NCBI GenBank assembly: GCA_016707895.1
Contig: JADJGV010000001.1
Location: 62,001-126,000 of the forward strand
From: Myxococcales bacterium
GTDB taxonomy: Bacteria; Myxococcota_A; Polyangia; Haliangiales; Haliangiaceae
Length of the DNA stretch: 64,000 bases
Direction: 5' to 3'
Shown here: positions 37,194 to 50,000 of the stretch, piece by piece
Layout of the letters: each line of letters begins with the position of its first letter
Position numbering within the stretch: position 1 is the stretch's first letter
Translations under genes and position numbers: made by a program
The notes under the pieces: generated by a model
Databases searched by the model: none
What the model saw: the letters and a program-made list of their open reading frames with translations, nothing else
What the model was told of the DNA's origin: nothing

Positions 37194-38207
37194 CTACCAG
37201 GCGCCGAGCGCGTGGGCCAGCTTGAGGCAGCCGAAGCCGACCAGGAACGACGCCGGGATCGTGAAGATCCAGGCCCAGACGATGCGCCCGGCCAGGCTCC
37301 AGCGGATGCCGCGCAGCTTGTTGGTCGAGCCGACGCCGATGATCGCGCCGGTGATCGTGTGGGTCGTCGACACCGGGGCCTTGTAGACGAAGGTCACCAG
37401 GCCCAGCGTGATCGCGCCCGCGGTCTCGGCGGCGAACCCGCCCACCGGCTTCAGGTGGGTGAGGCCCATGCCCATCGTCTTGACGATGCGCCAGCCGCCG
37501 ATCGCGGTACCGAACGCCATCGCGGCGTAGGACGAGATCTCGACCCAGTACGGGATCTGGTAGCCCTTGGCCGGCAACAGGCCGCCGGCGATCATCACCG
37601 CGACGATGATGCCCATCGTCTTCTGGGCGTCGTTGCCGCCGTGGCCGATCGAGTACGCGCCGGCGGAGAACAGCTGCCCGACCCGGAACACCCGGTCGAC
37701 CTTGGTCGGCCGCCAGCGCCGGAACAACCACGACAGGAGCAGCATGATCGTCGAGCCCAGGACCAGGCCGATCAGCGGCGCGCCGAGGATGAAGATCAGC
37801 ACCAGCTTGATCTTCTTCCACACCAGCACCTTGAACCCGGCGTAGGCCACGCCCGCGCCACCGACGCCGCCGATCAGCGCGTGCGACGACGACGACGGCA
37901 GGCCCCACCACCAGGTCAGGAGGTTCCAGGTGATCGCGCCGGTCAGGCCGCACAGCACCACCCAGACGAAGGCGTGATCGTCGGGCTTGATCGTGATGAT
38001 GCCGGAGATGGTCTTGGCCACGCCGGTGCCGAAGATCCACAGCGCGACGAAGTTGAAGAACGCCGCCCACAGCACCGCCAGCCGCGGGGACAGCACCCGG
38101 GTCGAGACGATCGTGGCGATCGAGTTGGCGGCGTCGTGGAACCCGTTGATGATATCGAACGCCAGCGCGGCGACGATGGTGACGACGACGACGGTGTGGA
38201 CGTCCAT
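37194..38207 (-). CDS. pit: Low-affinity inorganic phosphate transporter, PiT family
   Basis: 337 residues, ten or so membrane helices. Both copies of the PiT signature are present: FDIINGFHDAANSIATIV near the start and GHGGNDAQKTMGI in the second half, plus the loop GLPSSSSHALIGG and APVSTTHTITG. It brings in phosphate with protons or sodium. It lies downstream of a DUF47 gene, a standard arrangement, and reads away from phoBR. A 9-base gap separates the two genes. Confidence 0.95.
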   Translation of the reverse strand: MDVHTVVVVTIVAALAFDIINGFHDAANSIATIVSTRVLSPRLAVLWAAFFNFVALWIFGTGVAKTISGIITIKPDDHAFVWVVLCGLTGAITWNLLTWWWGLPSSSSHALIGGVGGAGVAYAGFKVLVWKKIKLVLIFILGAPLIGLVLGSTIMLLLSWLFRRWRPTKVDRVFRVGQLFSAGAYSIGHGGNDAQKTMGIIVAVMIAGGLLPAKGYQIPYWVEISSYAAMAFGTAIGGWRIVKTMGMGLTHLKPVGGFAAETAGAITLGLVTFVYKAPVSTTHTITGAIIGVGSTNKLRGIRWSLAGRIVWAWIFTIPASFLVGFGCLKLAHALGAW

Positions 38208-38216
38208 GGCAGCGTC

Positions 38217-38843
38217 CTACGAGTGCTCGAGGATCACGCCCTCGATGATGTTGGCGACGTCCTCGCAGCGGTCGGCGGCGTTCTCGAGGTTCTCGTAGAC
38301 CTCCTTCCACTTGATCACCATGATCGGGTCCTTCTCTTCCTTGAAGAGCTTGGCCACGGCGCGGCGGAGGATCTGATCCGACTCGTTCTCGAGCCGGTTG
38401 ATGTCGATGCACTGCTTGAGGATCGACTGCGGGTCCTTGAGGTTGCGCAGGCCCTTGATCGCCAGCTCGACCTGCTGCGCGGCCCGGACCAGCACGTCGG
38501 CCAGGTCGCGCACGTCGGCGGTCATGACCGTCAGCTCGTACAGCGCGATGCGCTCGGCGGCGGCCTCGACGAAGTCCATGACGTCGTCCATCCGGGTGAT
38601 CAGCCGGTGGATGTTGTCCCGGTCGATCGGCGTGATGAACGTCTTGTGCAGCGCCTCGACGCACCGGTGGGTGATGACGTCGGTCTCGTGCTCGATGTCC
38701 GAGACCCGCTTGGCCTTGGTCTCGATGTTGGCGCCCGTGGTCACCAGCGACAGGAACTCCTTGGTGCCCTCGACCGTGAGCGCGGCGTGCTGCTCGAAGA
38801 AGTCGAAGAAACTGGTCTCTTTGGGCAGAAAGCGGCCGAACAT
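38217..38843 (-). CDS. DUF47/PhoU-like PiT accessory protein
   Basis: 208 residues, all helical, of the DUF47 family related to PhoU. The typical E-x-x-x-D metal-binding repeats are visible in EHETDVITHRCVEAL and NAADRCEDVANIIEG. These proteins control an adjacent PiT transporter. As the pst operon here has no phoU, this PhoU relative is the only soluble one of its kind in the regulon and could also take part in PhoR control; that is inference. AGGAGGACCAC lies just before its ATG. Confidence 0.92.
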   Translation of the reverse strand: MFGRFLPKETSFFDFFEQHAALTVEGTKEFLSLVTTGANIETKAKRVSDIEHETDVITHRCVEALHKTFITPIDRDNIHRLITRMDDVMDFVEAAAERIALYELTVMTADVRDLADVLVRAAQQVELAIKGLRNLKDPQSILKQCIDINRLENESDQILRRAVAKLFKEEKDPIMVIKWKEVYENLENAADRCEDVANIIEGVILEHS

Positions 38844-38944
38844 CGTGGTCCTCCTGGCAGGCTGTCCCCCAGTAACACGCCGCCGCCGACCCGGTCATGA
38901 GTCCGACGGGCCGTAACCGCATCGCCACCGATGCGTTGCAGGCC

Positions 38945-39026
38945 TGTCACCGTCCCGTCACAATCCCGAACCGGCCCGGGAGTGGCCCGGGAGTGACAGG
39001 TTGCGGCGTTGTCACCGGCCCGTCAC
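38945..39026. promoter_or_regulatory. Pho-box-like repeats between pit and phoB
   Basis: TGTCAC at 38945 is followed by CGTCAC at 38956, and TGTCAC at 39010 by CGTCAC at 39021. Both pairs have the 11-base period of PhoB half-sites. On the minus strand TGTCAC (38993-38998) with GGCCAC 11 bases further on gives a weaker third site facing the DUF47-pit operon. The arrangement suggests autoregulation of phoBR and phosphate control of pit. Confidence 0.65.
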
Positions 39027-39049
39027 TGGCCGCATGCTACCAAGCGTCC

Positions 39050-39748
39050 ATGCATGGTCGCGTGCTCATCGTCGAGGACGAGGTCGATCTGGCGGCCACC
39101 CTGGAGTACAGCCTGACCCGCGAGGGCTACCAGGTGACGGTCGCCCACACCGGCCAGGCCGCCCTGGCCGCCGCGCTGGCCGATCCCGGCCCGGACGTGG
39201 TGGTGCTGGACCTGATGCTGCCCGACATCCCCGGCACCGAGGTGTGCCGCCGGCTGCGCGAGCACGAGCGCACCCGCGAGCTGCCGATCGTGATGTGCAC
39301 GGCCAAGGACACCGAGATCGACCGGGTGGTCGGCTTCGAGGTCGGCGCCGACGACTACGTGGTCAAGCCGTTCAGCGTCCGCGAGCTGGCGCTGCGGGTG
39401 CGGGCGATGCTGCGCCGCTCGCACCGGACCGAGGCCGAGAGCGAGATCCTGCGGTTCGGCCGGCTCAAGGTCGATCGCGAGGCCCACCGGGTGTGGATCG
39501 ACGACGCCGAGGTCACGCTGACCGCGCTCGAGTTCCGCCTGCTGTACACGTTCCTGTCGCGCAAGGGCCGGGTCCAGAGCCGCGAGGCGCTGCTGTCGGA
39601 CGTCTGGGGCATCGACGCCGAGGTCACGACCCGCACCGTCGACACCCACGTCAAGCGGCTGCGCGAGAAGCTGGGCGAGGTCGGCGACTACATCGAGACC
39701 CTGCGCGGGGTCGGCTACCGCTTCCGCGATCAACCCGACGCCGCATGA
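39050..39748 (+). CDS. phoB: Phosphate response regulator PhoB
   Basis: 232 residues, OmpR class. Start ATG 39050 gives MHGRVLIVEDEVDLAA; longer frames upstream run through the Pho-box region. The receiver has phospho-acceptor Asp in VVVLDLMLPD and Lys in DYVVKPFSVRE. The winged helix has LTALEFRLLYTFLSRKGRV and DTHVKRLREKLG, very like PhoB. The name rests on neighbours: phoR in ATGA overlap, pst genes downstream and pit divergent. Confidence 0.93.
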   Translation: MHGRVLIVEDEVDLAATLEYSLTREGYQVTVAHTGQAALAAALADPGPDVVVLDLMLPDIPGTEVCRRLREHERTRELPIVMCTAKDTEIDRVVGFEVGADDYVVKPFSVRELALRVRAMLRRSHRTEAESEILRFGRLKVDREAHRVWIDDAEVTLTALEFRLLYTFLSRKGRVQSREALLSDVWGIDAEVTTRTVDTHVKRLREKLGEVGDYIETLRGVGYRFRDQPDAA

Positions 39749-41109
39749 GGGCGGGCGGGGCCGCCCGGCCCAAACTCCAGAGCGCCGCCACGCGCTGGCT
39801 CGGGTGGGCGGCCGCGCTCGCGTCGGTCGCCGCGACGGTCTACGCCGGCGTCGACGCCAGCGCCGGCGAGCGGCTCGCGCTGATCGTCGCCGGCGCGGCT
39901 GGCATCGTCGCGGTGCTCACGCTCGGCGCGACGGTGCGCTCGCGCCGCGAGCTGCGGGCGCTGGCCAGCGCCGCCGCCGAGGTGACCGCCGGCGGGCCGC
40001 GCCGCATCGCCGACACCGGCGGCGAGCTCGGCGTCGTGACGACGCTGATCAACCGCATGGCCGACGACGCCCAGCAGACGCTGCAGGCGCTGCGCGGCGA
40101 GCGCGACCTGCTCGGCTCGGTGCTCGACAGCATGACCCAGGGCGTGATCGCCCTCGACGACGACCGCCGGATCACGCTGATCAACCCGGCGGCGCGGCGC
40201 ATCTTCGCGCTGCCCGGCGTGCCGATCGGCGAGGCGTTCGCCACCCAGGTGGCGGTGCCCGAGGCGCTGGCGCTGGCGGCCGGCGACCAGCTCGAGGGCG
40301 TGGCCGAGTTCACCACCGCGGCCGGCGTCCGCGCCGTCGCCCGCCTCACCGCCCAGCGCTCCGGCGTCGGCCGGCTGCTGGTGGTCGACGACGTCACCGC
40401 GATCCGCCGGCTCGAGACCATCCGCCGCGACTTCATCGCCAACGTGTCGCACGAGCTGCGCACGCCGGTCAGCGTGATCCGCGCCAACGCCGAGACCCTG
40501 CAGGGCGGCGGCAAGGACGATCCGCGGTTCGCCGATCGGCTGATCGACGGCCTGCACCGCAACGCCGAGCGCCTGGCCCGCATCATCGCCGACCTGCTCG
40601 ATCTGTCGCGCCTCGACGCCGGCCACTACCGGCTCGAGCGCCAGCCGGTCGACGTCGCCGCCGCCGTCGGGCAGGCGGTCACCGCGGTCGAGCACGCCGC
40701 CACCACCCGGGGCTCGACGGTGACGGTCGCGGTGCCGGCCGGCTGCGTCGTGCTGGCCGATCCCAAGGCGCTCGATCAGGTGCTGGTCAACCTGCTCGAC
40801 AACGCCGTCAAGTACGCCCCGGCCGGCGGCAAGCTCAAGGTCCGCGCGGCGCCGCACGGCCGCGGGGTCCGGCTCGAGGTCGCGGACGACGGCCCGGGGC
40901 TGGCGCCGGTCCACCGCGATCGGGTGTTCGAGCGGTTCTACCGGGTCGATCCGGGGCGTTCCCGCGACCAGGGCGGCACCGGGCTCGGGCTGTCGATCGT
41001 CAAGCACCTGGTCGAGTCGATGGGCGGCACCGTGGGGGTCGACGCCAACCAGCCGACCGGGTCGATCTTCTGGTGCGAGCTGCCGCGACCGCCCGCCACA
41101 GCCGCATAG
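39745..41109 (+). CDS. phoR: Phosphate sensor kinase PhoR
   Basis: 454 residues. Two N-terminal membrane helices (about 18-34 and 43-60), a HAMP-like linker, a PAS domain (about 115-225) and then HisKA with NVSHELRTPVSVI, N-box LVNLLDNAVKYAP and G-box GGTGLGLSIVKHLVESMGG. As in other PhoR proteins there is almost no periplasmic loop; signalling comes through Pst and PhoU-like proteins. Translationally coupled to phoB. Confidence 0.93.
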   Translation: MRAGGAARPKLQSAATRWLGWAAALASVAATVYAGVDASAGERLALIVAGAAGIVAVLTLGATVRSRRELRALASAAAEVTAGGPRRIADTGGELGVVTTLINRMADDAQQTLQALRGERDLLGSVLDSMTQGVIALDDDRRITLINPAARRIFALPGVPIGEAFATQVAVPEALALAAGDQLEGVAEFTTAAGVRAVARLTAQRSGVGRLLVVDDVTAIRRLETIRRDFIANVSHELRTPVSVIRANAETLQGGGKDDPRFADRLIDGLHRNAERLARIIADLLDLSRLDAGHYRLERQPVDVAAAVGQAVTAVEHAATTRGSTVTVAVPAGCVVLADPKALDQVLVNLLDNAVKYAPAGGKLKVRAAPHGRGVRLEVADDGPGLAPVHRDRVFERFYRVDPGRSRDQGGTGLGLSIVKHLVESMGGTVGVDANQPTGSIFWCELPRPPATAA

Positions 41110-41115
41110 CGCAAG

Positions 41116-41132
41116 TGTCGCAACCGGGTCAC
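41116..41132 (+). promoter_or_regulatory. Pho-box-like site upstream of pstS
   Basis: TGTCGC (41116) and GGTCAC (41127) are 11 bases apart, fitting two PhoB half-sites, in the 58-base gap between phoR and pstS. It probably drives the pst operon separately from phoBR. Confidence 0.55.
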
Positions 41133-41167
41133 CGTCCTGACACACGGGGATCCTAGGGTGCCCCCAG

Positions 41168-42180
<1,013 letters not shown>

Positions 42181-42184
<4 letters not shown>

Positions 42185-43140
42185 GCGACGAGACGGCCAC
42201 CATGGCGGCCCCCGCCGTCGGACGCGCCGCGCTGCACACGCCGACCCGCGGCCGCGCGGCCCGCTGGTACGAGCGGCTGATCGAGCTCGGCCTGGCCGGC
42301 TGCGGCATGACCTCGATCGTCGTGACGATCGGCATCGTCGTCATCCTGGCCCACGAGTCGAAGGACTTCTTCGCCCACGTCGGCCTGGGCGAGTTCCTGG
42401 GCTCGACCAAGTGGACGCCGATCATCGGCGATCACCACTCGTACGGCGTCTGGCCGCTCTTGTCGGCGACGCTCACCACCGCGGCGATCGCGCTGGCGGT
42501 GGCGATCCCGCTGGGGCTCCTGGCGGCGATCTACCTGTCCGAGTACGCCGCGCCGCGCACCCGCAAGATCATCAAGCCGGCGCTCGAGCTCTTGGCCGGC
42601 GTGCCGACGATCGTCTTCGGCTACTTCGCGATCACGACGCTGACCCCGGCCCTGCGCGACTACATCCCCGGCCTGTCGGGCGGCAACCTGCTGTCGGCCG
42701 GCCTGATGATGGGCGTCATGATCGTGCCGCTGGTGGCGTCGTTGTCCGAGGACGCGATCTACGCGGTGCCGCAGAGCCTGCGCGAGGCCGCCGCCGGCCT
42801 GGGCGGCGGGGCGTTCGAGGCCATCCGCAAGGTGATCGTGCCGTCGGCGTGGTCGGGCATCGCCGCGGCGATCACGCTGGCCGCCTCGCGGGCCATCGGC
42901 GAGACGATGATCGTCGCGATCGCCGCCGGCAACGAGGCGCGGTTCGGCTTCGATCCGCGCCAGCCGGGCCAGACCGCCACCGCGTACATCGTCGACATCT
43001 CCAAGGGCGAGACCCCGCACGGCTCGGTCGCCTACCAGACCATCTTCGCGGTCGCCGCGATGCTGTTCGTGATGACGCTGATCATGAACGTGATCAGCCA
43101 CCGGCTGTCGCGCCGCCTGCGCGCCGCCGCCCGCGCCTGA
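42181..43140 (+). CDS. pstC: Phosphate ABC permease PstC
   Basis: 319 residues from GTG 42181 overlapping the pstS stop. Six membrane helices and the EAA loop (SLREAAAGLGGGAFEAIRKV) for contact with PstB. The segment after helix one (FAHVGLGEFLGSTKWTPI) is typical of PstC. Forms the channel with PstA. Confidence 0.95.
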
Positions 43141-43155
43141 AGGCCGCTACCTCCC

Positions 43156-44031
43156 ATGCGCCGTCCCATCGACCTCACCTCCGCCCGCCCCGGCGTCTTC
43201 GCCGAGAAGGCCTTCGTCTGGCTGTGCCGGCTCGGCGCGGCCATCCCGCTGACCATGCTGGCGTGGCTCCTGTACCGGGTGGCCGCCGCCGGCGTCCACC
43301 GGCTGAGCTGGTCGTTCCTGACCGATCCGCCGTCGCAGCTCGACGCCAGCGCCGCCGGCCTGGGCCCGGCGCTCATGGGCACGCTGTGGCTGATCGTGCT
43401 CACCGCGACGATCGCGCTGCCGATCGGCATCGGCGCGGCGATCTACCTCGAGGAGTACAGCCGGCGCTCGAAGCTGGCCGGCCTGCTCGAGCTGGCGATC
43501 GCCAACCTCGCCGGCGTGCCGTCGATCGTCTACGGCATGCTCGGGCTGGGGCTGTTCGTCCACGCGCTGGCGATGGGCGAGACGGTGATCGCCGGCGCGC
43601 TGACCCTGGCGCTGTTGATCTTGCCGATCATCATCACCTCGGCCCGCGAGGCGCTGCGCACGGTCAAGGACAGCCTGCGCGAGGCGGCGCTGGGGCTGGG
43701 CGCGACCCGCTGGCAGTGCACCCGCCAGGTCGTGCTGCCGATGGCGCTCCCGGGCATCCTGACCGGCGCGATCCTGGCGATCGCCCGCGCGATCGGCGAG
43801 ACCGCGCCGCTGGTGGTGGTGGGCGCGGTGGCGTTCATCCTGTACGGGCCCGACGGCGTCGACGCCAAGTACACCGCGCTGCCGATGCAGATCTTCCAGT
43901 GGACCTCGAACCCCAAGCGGGCGTTCCTCGACAACGCCGCCGCCGGGATCCTGGTCCTGATGACGACGTTGTTGGTCATCAACGGGGTGGCGATCTGGCT
44001 GCGTAACCGCTACCAATCCCGCCGGTCATGA
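43156..44031 (+). CDS. pstA: Phosphate ABC permease PstA
   Basis: 291 residues, six membrane helices, with EAA loop DSLREAALGLGATRWQ and LSWSFLTDPPSQLD after helix one, as in PstA. Starts 15 bases after pstC and overlaps pstB by 4 bases (ATGA). Partner of PstC in the inner membrane. Confidence 0.95.
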   Translation: MRRPIDLTSARPGVFAEKAFVWLCRLGAAIPLTMLAWLLYRVAAAGVHRLSWSFLTDPPSQLDASAAGLGPALMGTLWLIVLTATIALPIGIGAAIYLEEYSRRSKLAGLLELAIANLAGVPSIVYGMLGLGLFVHALAMGETVIAGALTLALLILPIIITSAREALRTVKDSLREAALGLGATRWQCTRQVVLPMALPGILTGAILAIARAIGETAPLVVVGAVAFILYGPDGVDAKYTALPMQIFQWTSNPKRAFLDNAAAGILVLMTTLLVINGVAIWLRNRYQSRRS

Positions 44032-44780
44032 AGATCACCGTCAAGGGCCTCCGCGCCTCGTTCGGCGACCACGAGGTGGTCAAGGGCATCGACCTGGCGA
44101 TCCCCAGCCGCCAGATCACCGCGATCATCGGGCCGTCGGGCTGCGGCAAGTCGACGTTCCTGCGCTGCCTCAACCGCATGCACGAGCTGGTGCCGGGCGC
44201 GTCGCGCGCGGGCCAGGTGCTGCTCGACGACACCGACGTCTACGCCGACGACGTCGACCCGGTGCTGGTGCGGCGCTGGGTGGGCATGGTGTTCCAGAAG
44301 CCCAACCCGTTCCCGTCGATGTCGATCAAGGACAACGTCGTGGCCGGGCTGCGCCTGACCCACCGCTACGACCGCAAGGACGCGCCGGGCGTGATCGAGC
44401 GGGCGCTGCGCCAGGCGGCGCTGTGGGACGAGGTCAAGGACAAGCTCAACGACCCCGGCACCAGCCTGTCGGGCGGCCAGCAGCAGCGCCTGTGCATCGC
44501 CCGGGCGCTGGCGGTCAACCCCGACGTGATCCTGCTCGACGAGCCGTGCTCGGCGCTCGACCCGATCGCCACCGCGCGCATCGAGGAGCTGCTGCTCGAG
44601 ATCCGCCGCGACTACACGATGGTGATCGTCACCCACAACATGGGCCAGGCCCAGCGGGTCGCCGAGCACACCGCGTTCTTCCTGCAGGGCGAGCTGGTCG
44701 AGTTCGACACCACCGCCGCGCTGTTCGGCCAGCCCCGCGACTCCCGCACCGCCGACTACATCGCCGGCCGCTTCGGGTGA
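44028..44780 (+). CDS. pstB: Phosphate ABC ATPase PstB
   Basis: 250 residues. Walker A GPSGCGKST (about 36-44), Q-loop MVFQKPNPFPSMS diagnostic for PstB, signature LSGGQQQRL, Walker B VILLDEPCSALDP and switch His in IVTHNMGQA. Drives phosphate import and is part of Pho signalling. No phoU follows, which is unusual since pstB-phoU is the common order. Confidence 0.96.
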   Translation: MKITVKGLRASFGDHEVVKGIDLAIPSRQITAIIGPSGCGKSTFLRCLNRMHELVPGASRAGQVLLDDTDVYADDVDPVLVRRWVGMVFQKPNPFPSMSIKDNVVAGLRLTHRYDRKDAPGVIERALRQAALWDEVKDKLNDPGTSLSGGQQQRLCIARALAVNPDVILLDEPCSALDPIATARIEELLLEIRRDYTMVIVTHNMGQAQRVAEHTAFFLQGELVEFDTTAALFGQPRDSRTADYIAGRFG

Positions 44781-44839
44781 CCGCCGGGACGGCCCCGCCA
44801 GGCAGGCGCGCGGCCGCGAACCCGTCTACAATTTCGCCG

Positions 44840-46102
44840 ATGAGACACCTCCGCGCCGGCCTCGCCGTCTGCCTGCTCGCCCTCCCCGCGCTCGCCAGCG
44901 CGCAGCCCGCCGACGAGGACGAGACCGGCGGCGGCACCGTCCACGAGTCGGACGAGGTGATCGGCCCCGACGGCACCGAGCCGGCGCCGCCCGACGACGC
45001 CCCGCCGCCCGACGACGCCGCGCCCGCCGCGCCGATCGCGACCGGCGGCAACACCGGCTACGACAAGGGCTTCTTCATCAAGAGCGACGACGGCAAGTTC
45101 TCGCTGAAGATCAAGGCGCGGGTGCAGCCGTACCTGGCGCTGACCCGCAGCAAGACCCCGGCCGCCGACTGGACCGGCGCGTTCGAGGTCCGCCGGGCCC
45201 GGCTGATCCTCGAGGGCAACCTCCACGGCGACGACCTCCGCTACAAGATCCAGACCGATTTCGGCAAGGGCAACCCGTCGCTCAAGGACTGGTACGCCGA
45301 CGCCCGGCTGTCGGGCAGCACCTGGGTGCGCGCCGGCCAGTGGAAGCGGCCGTTCTCGCGCCAGCAGATCACGTCGAGCGGCAAGCTCGAGCTGGGCGAC
45401 CGCGCGATCACCGACAAGGGCTTCGGCGCCGGCCGCGACATCGGCATCGCGCTGCACAACGGCTACGAGGACTCGCCGGCGATCGAGTGGATCGTCGGCG
45501 TGTGGAACGGCACCGGCGACGCCGCCAGCTTCGCGGTCGACCTGACCGATCCCGACGATCCGGCGGTCTCGGTGAGCAACGTCCCCCGCGAGTTCAAGCC
45601 GGCGTTCATCGGCCGGGTCGGGCTCAACTCCGAGGGCATCAAGGGCTACAGCGAGGCCGACCTCGAGGGCGGGCCGCTGCGCTGGGCCGCCGCGGCCAGC
45701 TTCTGGGGCGAGGCCGACTTCGACCGCGACGACGCCGCGAACGACAAGGTCGAGCTCGACTTCATCGTCAAGGCCCAGGGCTTCTCGGGCTCGGGCGCGG
45801 TCTACGCGATGACCCGCCAGGCCGGCACCCACGTGCTGTCGGATCAAGAGCTGGCCTACATCGGGTTCCACCTGCAGACCGGCTACATGATCAAGCCGAC
45901 GTGGCAGGGCATCGCCCGGTTCGCGATGATCGACGGGCGGGTCGACGGCCTGCGCGACACCAAGGAGCTCACCGCCGGCGCCAGCTACTACGGCTGGGGC
46001 CACGACGCCAAGATCCAGGGCGACGTGACGCTGCTCAAGGTCGACGACGGCAAGTTCACCGACGCGATCCGCTTCCAGCTCGGCGCCAACATCGGCTTTT
46101 GA
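44840..46102 (+). CDS. OprP/OprO-type phosphate-selective porin
   Basis: 420 residues with signal peptide ending ALASAQ, an acidic Pro-rich linker (about 25-65) and then a 16-strand-like barrel. Family wording is evident: KFSLKIKARVQPYL, EVRRARLILEGNL, and VRAGQWKRPFSRQQ. The last residue is Phe (GANIGF), the usual outer-membrane assembly signal. Placed 60 bases after pstB and likely in the Pho regulon, with TACAAT in the gap as a possible -10. It would supply phosphate or polyphosphate across the outer membrane. Confidence 0.88.
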   Translation: MRHLRAGLAVCLLALPALASAQPADEDETGGGTVHESDEVIGPDGTEPAPPDDAPPPDDAAPAAPIATGGNTGYDKGFFIKSDDGKFSLKIKARVQPYLALTRSKTPAADWTGAFEVRRARLILEGNLHGDDLRYKIQTDFGKGNPSLKDWYADARLSGSTWVRAGQWKRPFSRQQITSSGKLELGDRAITDKGFGAGRDIGIALHNGYEDSPAIEWIVGVWNGTGDAASFAVDLTDPDDPAVSVSNVPREFKPAFIGRVGLNSEGIKGYSEADLEGGPLRWAAAASFWGEADFDRDDAANDKVELDFIVKAQGFSGSGAVYAMTRQAGTHVLSDQELAYIGFHLQTGYMIKPTWQGIARFAMIDGRVDGLRDTKELTAGASYYGWGHDAKIQGDVTLLKVDDGKFTDAIRFQLGANIGF

Positions 46103-46163
46103 ACGCGCTGGGACCAACGGGAGGCGCTCGGAGACGGGCCCGCGCGCGGGCGGTGGAGGCGAC

Positions 46164-48359
<2,196 letters not shown>

Positions 48360-48384
48360 ACCCCAGGCTGCGCTACCGTCGGCC

Positions 48385-49197
48385 ATGGCCATCGACCTCC
48401 GCGGCAAGACCGCCCTCGTCACCGGCGCGTCCAGCGGCATCGGCGCCGCGTTCGCGCGTCAGCTCGCCGCCGCCGGCGCCGACCTGGTGATCGCCGCGCG
48501 CCGCGCGGCCGAGCTGGAGGCGCTGGCGACGACGCTGCGGGCCAGCCACGGCGTCGCCGTCGAGGTGATCGCGATCGATCTCGGCCAGCCCGGCGCGGGC
48601 GCGGCGCTGTTCGCGCGCACCGAGGGCGCCGGCCGCCCGATCGACGTGGTGATCAACAACGCCGGCTTCGGCGAGCACCGCCACTTCGTCGACCAGGACT
48701 GGGCCCGGGTCGCGCAGCAGCTCCAGCTCAACGTCGTCACGCTGACCGAGCTGACCCACCAGTTCGCCCGGGCCATGGCCGGCCGCGGCCGCGGCCACAT
48801 CCTCAACGTCGCGTCGATCGGCGCGTACACGCCGTCGCCGACCTACGCCACCTACTCCGCCGGCAAGGCCTACGTCCGCGACTTCACCGAGGCGGTGGCC
48901 TACGAGCTGGCGCCGCGCGGCGTGCGGCTGTGCAGCCTGTGCCCGGGCCTGACGATCACCGAGTTCCACCAGGTCGCCGGCCAGACCCTGCCCGGCTGGA
49001 TGCGGCGCTTCGCGGCGATGAGCGCCGATCGCTGCGCCGGCATCGGCCTGCGCGCGCTGTTCGGCTGGCGGCGCAACGTGGTCACCGGCGTGTCGAACAA
49101 GCTCGGCATGTGGACGCTGCGCTTCGTGCCGCGGCGGATGATGGTGTGGATCGCGGCGCGGTCGATGGGCCAGCCCCGGCTCCCGGCCAAGACCTGA
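48385..49197 (+). CDS. Short-chain dehydrogenase/reductase
   Basis: 270 residues, classical SDR. Cofactor motif TGASSGIGAAFA (about 14-25), INNAGFGEH, catalytic Ser in NVASIGAY and YxxxK in TYSAGKAYVRDF. The C-terminal region with KLGMWTLRFVPRRM is often seen in the DltE/YqjQ-like group. Substrate unknown. Confidence 0.9.
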   Translation: MAIDLRGKTALVTGASSGIGAAFARQLAAAGADLVIAARRAAELEALATTLRASHGVAVEVIAIDLGQPGAGAALFARTEGAGRPIDVVINNAGFGEHRHFVDQDWARVAQQLQLNVVTLTELTHQFARAMAGRGRGHILNVASIGAYTPSPTYATYSAGKAYVRDFTEAVAYELAPRGVRLCSLCPGLTITEFHQVAGQTLPGWMRRFAAMSADRCAGIGLRALFGWRRNVVTGVSNKLGMWTLRFVPRRMMVWIAARSMGQPRLPAKT

Positions 49198-49238
49198 TCG
49201 CGGTTGCACCGCCGCGCCCGCCGCGTCACGATCGCCGG

Positions 49239-49985
49239 ATGCGCGGCCTGGTCTTGCTGTCGCTGCTGGTGGCGTGCGCCAGCGCCGCCGATCGGGTCGG
49301 GGCCGATCCGGCGCAGCCGGGTGAGGTCCCGCCGTTCGATCGCGGCGCGGTGCGGGTGCGGGAGAGCCGCGATCCCGCCGACGCCGCCTCGGCGGCCGCG
49401 GCCAAGCTGCTGGCGCGGGTCGCCCAGGTCGAGGCGTCGCTGGTCGACAGCACCTACCAGGCGCGGACCCAGGTCGACGAGCGCCGCGGCGTCTACCGCT
49501 GGGACTGCTCGGGCATGACCACCTGGCTGCTGAAGCGCAGCGCGCCGCGGGCGCTGGCCAGCCTGGCGTCGAGCCGGCCGGTCGCGCGCGACTACTACCG
49601 CGCGATCGCGCGCGCCCCGCTGGGGCGGCCGCGCCGCGGCTGGCAGCGGCTGGCCCACGTCAAGGACGCCCGCCCCGGCGACCTGTTCGCGTTCCTGCGC
49701 TCGCCGATCTCGACCTCGAAGATCACCGGCCACGTCGGCGTGATCGTCGGCTGGCCGACCGAGATCCCCGACTGGCCGGGCGCGTGGGCGGTGCGCATCG
49801 CCGACTCGACCCGCGGCGGCCACGGCGACGATCCGCGGGCCGCGGATCTCGACGGCGGGTTCGGCGTGGGCACGATGCTGTTCGTCACCGACGCCGCCGG
49901 GGTGGTCACCCACTACGGCTGGATCGGCCTCGCCAGCCCGTGGCTGATGCCGACGACGGTGCTGTTCGGCCGCGTCGCCGGGTAG
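49239..49985 (+). CDS. NlpC/P60-like cysteine peptidase lipoprotein
   Basis: 248 residues with lipoprotein signal MRGLVLLSLLVAC. The catalytic pair is C90 in YRWDCSGMTTWLL and H165 in ITGHVGVIVGWP, the order and spacing of NlpC/P60 or related papain-fold amidases. These cut peptidoglycan stem peptides. The Asp-Cys-Ser-Gly motif is complete. It converges with the porin gene 15 bases away. Confidence 0.78.
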   Translation: MRGLVLLSLLVACASAADRVGADPAQPGEVPPFDRGAVRVRESRDPADAASAAAAKLLARVAQVEASLVDSTYQARTQVDERRGVYRWDCSGMTTWLLKRSAPRALASLASSRPVARDYYRAIARAPLGRPRRGWQRLAHVKDARPGDLFAFLRSPISTSKITGHVGVIVGWPTEIPDWPGAWAVRIADSTRGGHGDDPRAADLDGGFGVGTMLFVTDAAGVVTHYGWIGLASPWLMPTTVLFGRVAG

Positions 49986-50000
49986 CCGGCCGCGGGGTGG